The position numbers and the translations under genes are program-made. This document shows positions 59,065 to 64,000 of a stretch of 64,000 bases of DNA, in pieces (position 1 is the stretch's first letter; the number at the start of each line of letters is the position of its first letter). The notes beneath the pieces were generated by a model. It was not told the origin of the DNA and did not search any database. It saw only the letters and a program-made list of their open reading frames with translations. Source of the DNA: Pseudonocardia sp. 73-21 (lineage in GTDB: Bacteria; Actinomycetota; Actinomycetes; Mycobacteriales; Pseudonocardiaceae); assembly GCF_001899645.1 (NCBI RefSeq), contig NZ_MKVV01000083.1, positions 124,001 through 188,000 of the forward strand, given 5' to 3'.

Positions 59065-59067
59065 GCT
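59062..59067 (+). promoter_or_regulatory. Putative -10 of the lipoprotein gene
   Basis: TAGGCT, seven bases before GTG 59075, sharing its TAG with the cydC stop. No ribosome site, so leaderless start is likely. Confidence 0.45.
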
Positions 59068-59074
59068 ACTACCC

Positions 59075-60469
59075 GTGACTGCGTTCTCACGCCGACCACC
59101 ATCACGGCACCTGTTCCCGCCGCGCCGCCGGTCCGGGAGTCTCGGGCTGGCCCTGCCTGTCCTCGCCCTGCTCACAGTCGTCCTCACCGCCTGCGCGAGC
59201 ACCCCGCCGCCCGCGTCGGTCGTCACCACGGTGACCGCGGCGCTGGCCGGCGACTGGAACTGGCAGAAGCAGGGCTCGCCGATGGCCCTCGGCGTCACCC
59301 ACACGCAGTCGAGCCTCGATCCCGAGGAGCCGGCGGCCGCCCGGCAGAGCGGCGAGCAGATCCTCCGGACCGCCGACGCCGGCGGCTGGCAGAACGTCCA
59401 CCTGATGGGCTTCGGCACGCTCAACCCCGAGGCCTCCCCCGGCGACTACGACTGGTCCAGCCTCGACACGCGCATGAAGCTCGTCAAGGACACGGGCGGG
59501 AAGACCGTCCTGACGCTGTGCTGCTCACCGGACTGGATGAAGGGCGGCGCGCCGGGCCAGACCGACTGGTCGCAGATCGAGGTGGCCCCCACCCCGGACC
59601 ACTACGACGACTTCGCCGCCCTCGCCGCGGCGGCGGTGAAGCGCTACCCGCAGATCCAGCGCGTGCTGGTCTGGAACGAGCTCAAGGGCTTCTACGACGA
59701 CAGCCGGAACCGCTGGGACTTCGAGGCCTACACCGCGCTCTACAACAAGGTCTACACCGCGGTGAAGGCCGTGCGCCCCGACCTCCCCGTCGGCGGGCCC
59801 TACATCGTGCTCGACAGCCTCGACCCCGGCCAGAACGACGGCTCCGACATCAGCGGCCAGTGGGGCGTGGCCGACCAGCGCCCGCTCGACGTCATCACCT
59901 ACTGGCTGCAGCACAAGGTGGGCGCCGACTTCCTGGCCGTCGACGGCGGCACGTCCACCCGTCAGATGACGCCCCCCACGTCGCTGCGCGAGGGGGCCCA
60001 GAAGTTCGCCGACCTCGACGCCTGGCTGAAACAGCAGACCGACCTGCCGATCTGGTGGGCCGAGTTCTACCCGGACCTGCCCGGCGGCGGCGACAGCGCG
60101 CCCAACAGCCCGGCCAGCGCCGCCGCCACCCTGTCCGCGCTGGCGGCGTTCGCGCGGTCGGGGGCCGCCGGGGCCCTGCTGTGGGGGCCGCAGGCGAGCA
60201 GGGACCTCGGCTACGCCGCGCTGTGGACCGACAGCACGAAGTCCGGCGGCGGCCGGGCCACCCCGCTCACCGCGGCCTGGCAGTGGCTGGTACCCCGGCT
60301 GGCCAGGGGCGACGTGGAGATCGGCTACTCCACGACCCTGCCGCTGGTGGCGTTCCGCGAGGGCGGCAGCGCGCTGGTGGTGAACCTGACCGGCGACGCC
60401 GTCACCGTGCCGAAGGCCGCCGACCCGATCCCCGCGTGGACGTCGTCGATCACCAGCATCAGCTCATGA
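59075..60469 (+). CDS. Glycoside-hydrolase-like lipoprotein (GH39-type barrel)
   Basis: 464 residues. A long basic start leads to a hydrophobic segment and a lipobox LTVVLTACAS (Cys ~46), so it is a lipoprotein outside the membrane. The barrel includes GDYDWSSLDTRMKLVKDTGG, VLTLCCSPDWMKGG, RVLVWNELKGFYDD (acid/base Glu in WNE) and IWWAEFYPDLPGG (possible nucleophile Glu). This fits clan GH-A, GH39-like. Substrate is unknown; a xylosidase or cell-wall glycan role is possible. It ends overlapping the convergent DUF4032 gene by six bases. Confidence 0.8.
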   Translation: MTAFSRRPPSRHLFPPRRRSGSLGLALPVLALLTVVLTACASTPPPASVVTTVTAALAGDWNWQKQGSPMALGVTHTQSSLDPEEPAAARQSGEQILRTADAGGWQNVHLMGFGTLNPEASPGDYDWSSLDTRMKLVKDTGGKTVLTLCCSPDWMKGGAPGQTDWSQIEVAPTPDHYDDFAALAAAAVKRYPQIQRVLVWNELKGFYDDSRNRWDFEAYTALYNKVYTAVKAVRPDLPVGGPYIVLDSLDPGQNDGSDISGQWGVADQRPLDVITYWLQHKVGADFLAVDGGTSTRQMTPPTSLREGAQKFADLDAWLKQQTDLPIWWAEFYPDLPGGGDSAPNSPASAAATLSALAAFARSGAAGALLWGPQASRDLGYAALWTDSTKSGGGRATPLTAAWQWLVPRLARGDVEIGYSTTLPLVAFREGGSALVVNLTGDAVTVPKAADPIPAWTSSITSISS

Positions 60470-61711
60470 GGGGGCGCCGGGCACGTCCGGCAGCACCGTG
60501 AGCGTGCTCGGCGCACCCGGGAGGATCTTGCGCACGTAGGAGCGCGCGGCCGCGGTCGTGCCCACGTCCTTGCCCTCCTGCTCCGACAGGAACCACCGGT
60601 GCTCCAGGATTTCGTGGAACACCTCGGCGGGCGCGAGCCGGTCGTCCAGCTCGGCCGGCACCATGCCCATCACCCGGTCGAAGATCTCCGACCGCCAGCG
60701 GTGCGCCGCCACCGTCTCCGGCACCGGGCGGCCTTCCTTCTGTTCGAGGTGGGCGCGGTAGCTCAGCACGTCGTTGAGCAGGCGCCGGGCCTGGTTCTCG
60801 GTGACCTGCAGGCCCGTCAGCGCGAACAGCCGGGTGCGGTGGCGGCCCGCCTCGGCCACCCGCGTGTGCACCCGCAGCCGCGTGCCCTCGTCGGTGGTGA
60901 TCAGCTCGATCTCGTCGACGTCGAAGCCCAGCTCGTTGAGCCGGTCCACCCGCTCGGCCACGCGGTAGCGCTGCTCGTCGGGGCGGAAGTGCTCCTCGCG
61001 CGTCAGCTCGTCCCACAGCGCGTGGTAGCGGCGCGGGATCTCCCCGGCGATCTCGACGGGGTCGACGTCGGGCGGCAGCAGCCCGCCGTACTGCAGGTCG
61101 AACAGCTCCCCGCCCACGCGCTCGGCGGCGTAGTCGATGTCGAAGCGGCGCTGGCCGTCGCTGAGCGTCGCGTGCATCTCGGCGGTCTCGGCGTCGACGA
61201 GGTAGGCACCGATGCTGCCCGCGTCCGGGCGGAACAGGGTGTTGGACAGCGAGCAGTCACCCCAGAACAGCCCCGCGAGGTGCAGCCGCACGAGCAGCTG
61301 CACCATCGCGTCGACGAGGCGGTCGGTGGTCTGCGGCGTGTGCCCGTGGCTGAACACGTAGCGGTAGGACATGGAGTAGTCCAGGAACCGTGTGACCAGG
61401 ATGGCGTCCTGCGGGGTGTTCTCGTCGATCCACGCCCGCTCCACGCAGACGCCCAGCACCGACACCGACGGCATCCCGAGGGTCTCCAGCTCGCCGAGCA
61501 GGCGGTACTCCCGGCGGGCCAGGCGCTCGTCGATCTCCTTGAGCGCGTAGACCATGCCGTCGACCTCGACGAACCGCACGACGTGCCGCGAGATGCCGCG
61601 GTGCGCCATCTCGAGCAGCCGGTCGTCCTCCCAGGTCTCCAGCGGCTGCTCCCAGGGCAGGGACAGAAGGCCCGCCGCCTGGGACGCCGGGGGCCGGAAG
61701 ATGAAGCGCAT
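60464..61711 (-). CDS. DUF4032 kinase-like protein
   Basis: 415 residues. The N-terminal ~230 resemble a protein-kinase-like/LPS-kinase fold (VVRFVEVDGMVYALKEIDER with the Lys, MVQLLVRLHLAGLFWGDCSL with HLAGLFWGD as catalytic loop, AYLVDAETAEMH as DFG-like). The C-terminal half is DUF4032. It is found in many actinobacteria, function unknown. ATG 61711 shares its A with the fabG-type stop (TGATG), so the two are coupled. Confidence 0.8.
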   Translation of the reverse strand: MRFIFRPPASQAAGLLSLPWEQPLETWEDDRLLEMAHRGISRHVVRFVEVDGMVYALKEIDERLARREYRLLGELETLGMPSVSVLGVCVERAWIDENTPQDAILVTRFLDYSMSYRYVFSHGHTPQTTDRLVDAMVQLLVRLHLAGLFWGDCSLSNTLFRPDAGSIGAYLVDAETAEMHATLSDGQRRFDIDYAAERVGGELFDLQYGGLLPPDVDPVEIAGEIPRRYHALWDELTREEHFRPDEQRYRVAERVDRLNELGFDVDEIELITTDEGTRLRVHTRVAEAGRHRTRLFALTGLQVTENQARRLLNDVLSYRAHLEQKEGRPVPETVAAHRWRSEIFDRVMGMVPAELDDRLAPAEVFHEILEHRWFLSEQEGKDVGTTAAARSYVRKILPGAPSTLTVLPDVPGAPS

Positions 61712-62475
61712 CAGGCCTTCGGGCCGCCCGCCACGTAGATGACCTGGCCCGAGACGAACCCGGCGCCCTCGCTGACGAAGAACGACACGGTGTGGGCGAT
61801 GTCGTCGACCTGCCCGGCGCGGGCCACCGGGATGGCGGCGGCGCGCGCGGACACGTAGGTCTCCCAGTCCTCGCCGATGCGCTCCGCGGTGGCCTTGGTC
61901 ATGTCGCTGACGATGAACCCCGGCGCGATGCAGTTGGCGGTGACGCCGAACTTGCCCAGCTCGATGGCGAGGGTCTTGGTGAAGCCCTGCAGGCCCGCCT
62001 TGGCCGTGGAGTAGTTGGCCTGGCCGCGGTTGCCCAGCGCCGAGGTGGAGGAGAGGTTGACGATGCGGCCCCACTTCGCGTCGACCATGTGCTTCTGCAC
62101 GGCCTTGCTCATGAGGAACGAGCCCTTGAGGTGCACCCCCATGACGGTGTCCCAGTCGGTCTCGGTCATCTTGAACAGCAGGTTGTCGCGGGTGACGCCG
62201 GCGTTGTTGATCAGCACCGTGGGCGCGCCGAGCTCCGTGGCGACCCGCGCGACGGCGGCCTCGACCTGCGCCGCGTCGGCCACGTCGGCGCCGACGCCCA
62301 GGGCCTTCCCGCCCGCGGCCTCGATCGCCTCCACGGTGCCCTTGGTGGCCGCCTCGTCGAGGTCGATGACGGCGACGGCGAGGCCGTCCGCGGCCAGGCG
62401 CAGTGCGGTGGCCGCACCGATCCCCCGGGCCGCTCCGGTCACGATCGCCACCCGCTGGGGCACGTTCTCGGTCAT
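61711..62475 (-). CDS. 3-oxoacyl-ACP reductase-like SDR (FabG type)
   Basis: 254 residues. TGAARGIGAATALRLA cofactor motif, NNAG, NLSSTSALGNRGQANYSTAK with the Ser and Tyr-Lys, and IAPGFIVSDMT. It is close to FabG/PhaB reductases that use NADP(H). It is first in a coupled pair with the DUF4032 gene. Probably reduces a 3-oxoacyl thioester; actual pathway unknown. Confidence 0.85.
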   Translation of the reverse strand: MTENVPQRVAIVTGAARGIGAATALRLAADGLAVAVIDLDEAATKGTVEAIEAAGGKALGVGADVADAAQVEAAVARVATELGAPTVLINNAGVTRDNLLFKMTETDWDTVMGVHLKGSFLMSKAVQKHMVDAKWGRIVNLSSTSALGNRGQANYSTAKAGLQGFTKTLAIELGKFGVTANCIAPGFIVSDMTKATAERIGEDWETYVSARAAAIPVARAGQVDDIAHTVSFFVSEGAGFVSGQVIYVAGGPKA

Positions 62476-62807
62476 CTCATCCTCTTCCTGCTTCGGTGAA
62501 GGGCCACCGCGCAGTCTTTCTGGCCCGGCGCTCGCGCGCTATGCCGGGGTGACGCGCGTCGCCCGGCCGGATCGGCCACGGACGGTACTGCTCCGATCGG
62601 CCGTACCCGACCGTCCGTCCGACGGAGCCCGCCGCTGAACGATCTTCCGCGGAGTTCGACAACCCGTGTCCGCACCGTCACCGCTCCGTTATCCGGATGG
62701 TCGAGCCTTCGGGCGGTTACAGGCGGTGACAGCCTCATCGCCCGTGCACCTGGCGTCGGGGGGCGCAGGCCCCCCTCTCCGATCGACTCCCGAGATGCGA
62801 GGGCCCA
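62476..62807. other. 332-bp divergent intergenic region
   Basis: It holds no ORF I can support. GGTAC...GTACC arms occur near 62584-62606 with GACCGTCC-like repeats beside them, which might be an operator for the SDR gene. GGGGGG-CGCAGG-CCCCCC (62758-62775) forms a hairpin 32 bases before the GTG of the ArfA-like gene. No clear -10/-35 pair is visible for either direction. Confidence 0.4.
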
Positions 62808-63905
62808 GTGTCCGATCAAGCAGCGGCCGACAGTGCAGTGTCCGAGCGTGCCACCCGACCCGCCTGGCTGCCGCTCGCGGCGGCGGCGGTGGTCGTCCCC
62901 ACGGTGCTGGCGGGGCTGACGCTCCTGTGGCCCCGGCCGCAGATCGAGACCGAGCTGACCAGGACCGGCACCGAGGCTCTCGCGGCCGCCGGGTTCCCGG
63001 GCGCGGCGCTGTCGCTCGACGGCCGCGACGCGACGATCACCGGCATCCCCGCCGGGGCCGACCGGCAGCGCGCCATCGACGCGGTGCAGGCGGTCACCGG
63101 GGTGCGGGTCGCCGCCTTCCCCGCGCCCGGCTCCGGGGGCGGCGGCGGCAACGGCGGCGGTGCTCCCGCGGTCGCGGCCCAGCCGTTCGGGATCGCCCAC
63201 CAGGGCGACAACCTCGTTCTCACCGGTGTCGTCGGCTCCGACGACCAGCGCGCCCAGCTCGTGGCCGCCGCCACCGCGCAGGCCGCCGGACGCGGGGTCG
63301 TCGACCAGCTCACCGTCACCCCGGGTGCACCCCTGCCCGCGGGTGTCGACGGCACGTCGGTCGGGGCGGCCGCCGCGGCCGTCGCCGCCGGGACGGGCAG
63401 CGCGGCCGTGTCGATCGCGCCGTCCGGTGTGACGCTCAGCGGCGCCGTCGCCGACGAGGCCGCCAAGGCCGCCGCGGCGAAGGCCGTGGCCGCGGCGCTG
63501 CCGGGTGCCACCGTCGACGACCAGCTCACCGTCGCCGCGGCCACCGCGACCGGGGGCGACCTCGACGCGGCCACGAAGCAGCAGCTCCAGTCGTCGATCT
63601 CGGCTCTGCTGGCCGGCGCGCCGATCGCGTTCGAACCGGACAGCCCGCAGCTCACCCCGCAGGGCAGCGGCACGGTCGCGACGGTGCTCGACCTGCTCAA
63701 GGCCGCACCGGGAGCCCGTGTCGAGGTCGACGGCTTCGTCGCGCCCGGCAAGGGCAACGGGAAGCTCACGGCCCAGCAGCTGTCGGACCAGCGCGCGGGC
63801 ACCGTCCGCGACGCGCTGGTGGCCGGCGGCGTCGCGGCCGACCACATCACCGCCGCCGGCAAGGGCGAGGGTCCCGCCCGCCGCGTCGTCATCACCGTCG
63901 TCTGA
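62808..63905 (+). CDS. ArfA/OmpATb-like protein with OmpA C-terminal domain
   Basis: 365 residues. One N-terminal helix (LPLAAAAVVVPTVLAGLTLL) anchors it; an Ala/Val-rich BON-like middle domain contains two similar repeats (DNLVLTGVVGSDDQRAQLV; SGVTLSGAVADEAAKAA); the end is an OmpA-type peptidoglycan-binding domain (PIAFEPDSPQLTPQGSGTVA, LSDQRAGTVRDALVAGGV, AGKGEG). This is the layout of mycobacterial ArfA (Rv0899), linked to acid response. GTG 62808 has GAGGG upstream. An ArfB-like gene follows. Confidence 0.8.
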   Translation: MSDQAAADSAVSERATRPAWLPLAAAAVVVPTVLAGLTLLWPRPQIETELTRTGTEALAAAGFPGAALSLDGRDATITGIPAGADRQRAIDAVQAVTGVRVAAFPAPGSGGGGGNGGGAPAVAAQPFGIAHQGDNLVLTGVVGSDDQRAQLVAAATAQAAGRGVVDQLTVTPGAPLPAGVDGTSVGAAAAAVAAGTGSAAVSIAPSGVTLSGAVADEAAKAAAAKAVAAALPGATVDDQLTVAAATATGGDLDAATKQQLQSSISALLAGAPIAFEPDSPQLTPQGSGTVATVLDLLKAAPGARVEVDGFVAPGKGNGKLTAQQLSDQRAGTVRDALVAGGVAADHITAAGKGEGPARRVVITVV

Positions 63906-63917
63906 GGAGGGACCGTC

Positions 63918-64000
63918 ATGCTCTGGTTGTTCACCCAGGTCTGGGTCTGGATCATCGTCGCGCTCGCGCTCGGTGTGCTCGCCGGCTGGCTGTTCTGGGC
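63918..64000 (+). CDS. ArfB-like small membrane protein, 5' part (cut by window edge)
   Basis: 27 residues visible, starting MLWLFTQVWVWIIVALALG and continuing as a membrane helix. The start ATG 63918 follows GAGGAGG at 63904-63910. Its place directly after an ArfA-like gene suggests ArfB (Rv0900-like), but too little is seen to be certain. Confidence 0.6.
   Translation, partial: MLWLFTQVWVWIIVALALGVLAGWLFW

Noticed and set aside
1..64000. Mobile elements, CRISPR arrays, tRNA or rRNA genes
   Set aside because: No transposase or integrase motifs, no spaced direct-repeat array and no cloverleaf or rRNA segment was recognised on either strand by eye; a tRNA scan would settle it.

Overview
The window is very GC-rich (about 73% by eye), has GTG and TTG starts, 1- and 4-base gene overlaps and many apparently leaderless promoters. 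With F420-dependent enzymes, MutAB-MeaB, CydABCD, an ArfA/OmpATb-like protein, a DUF742 protein and a PGM/GH65 pair, this points to a free-living actinobacterium. Pseudonocardiales (Pseudonocardia-like) is my best guess, but that is inference from gene content and codon style. I see no tRNA, rRNA, insertion sequence, prophage or CRISPR array; the gene content reads as ordinary chromosome.

Layout. 1-9006: 5' end of F420-dependent glucose-6-phosphate dehydrogenase, a heterodimeric ABC exporter, a DUF2071 protein, an ArsR-type regulator divergent from an MFS transporter, and RecQ. 9110-15444: an amine or one-carbon block with an FAD/GcvT dehydrogenase divergent from a coupled kinase-like / glutamine synthetase-like / class I amidotransferase operon, then an SDR. 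15502-21995 (minus): a shortened YeeE/YedE protein, a HelD-type RNA polymerase ATPase, a DksA/TraR zinc protein, and a GH65 / beta-phosphoglucomutase pair. 22168-25152 (minus): a protein joining an apparently dead ATP-dependent ligase domain to a degenerate LytS kinase, behind an AraC-DinB regulator and a DHFR-like reductase. 25237-30648: an SKI2-like helicase, a small HTH protein with a textbook operator/promoter, and a PAS-GGDEF-EAL protein.

30669-34664: acyl-CoA dehydrogenase, orphan DUF742 protein, Pr6Pr membrane protein, F420-type oxidoreductase and Nudix hydrolase. 34771-38613: a four-gene amino-sugar operon (epimerase, two aminotransferases, hexapeptide acetyltransferase). 38621-44771: MetF-like protein, esterase, sulfite-oxidase-like molybdoenzyme with its flavin reductase, SDR, a small exported peptide, an IRED-like dehydrogenase and a YdjM-type membrane protein. 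44889-50043 (minus): mutA-mutB-meaB, methylmalonyl-CoA to succinyl-CoA, with matching inverted repeats in both spacers. 50102-53220 (minus): five overlapping genes forming a ferredoxin / NuoF-like / haem-b membrane reductase / ApbE / Ser-rich anchor module. 53336-59064: cydABDC, cytochrome bd oxidase and its assembly exporter. 59075-64000: GH-like lipoprotein, DUF4032 kinase-like protein, FabG-type SDR, and the start of an arfAB-like locus.

The most unusual item is the double pseudoenzyme at 22168-23676. Next are the ApbE module with no visible flavinylation target, the small regulator with a perfect 12-bp operator at 27942-27975, the repeated dyads in the mut operon, and the inverted-repeat cluster between cydA and the ApbE module.
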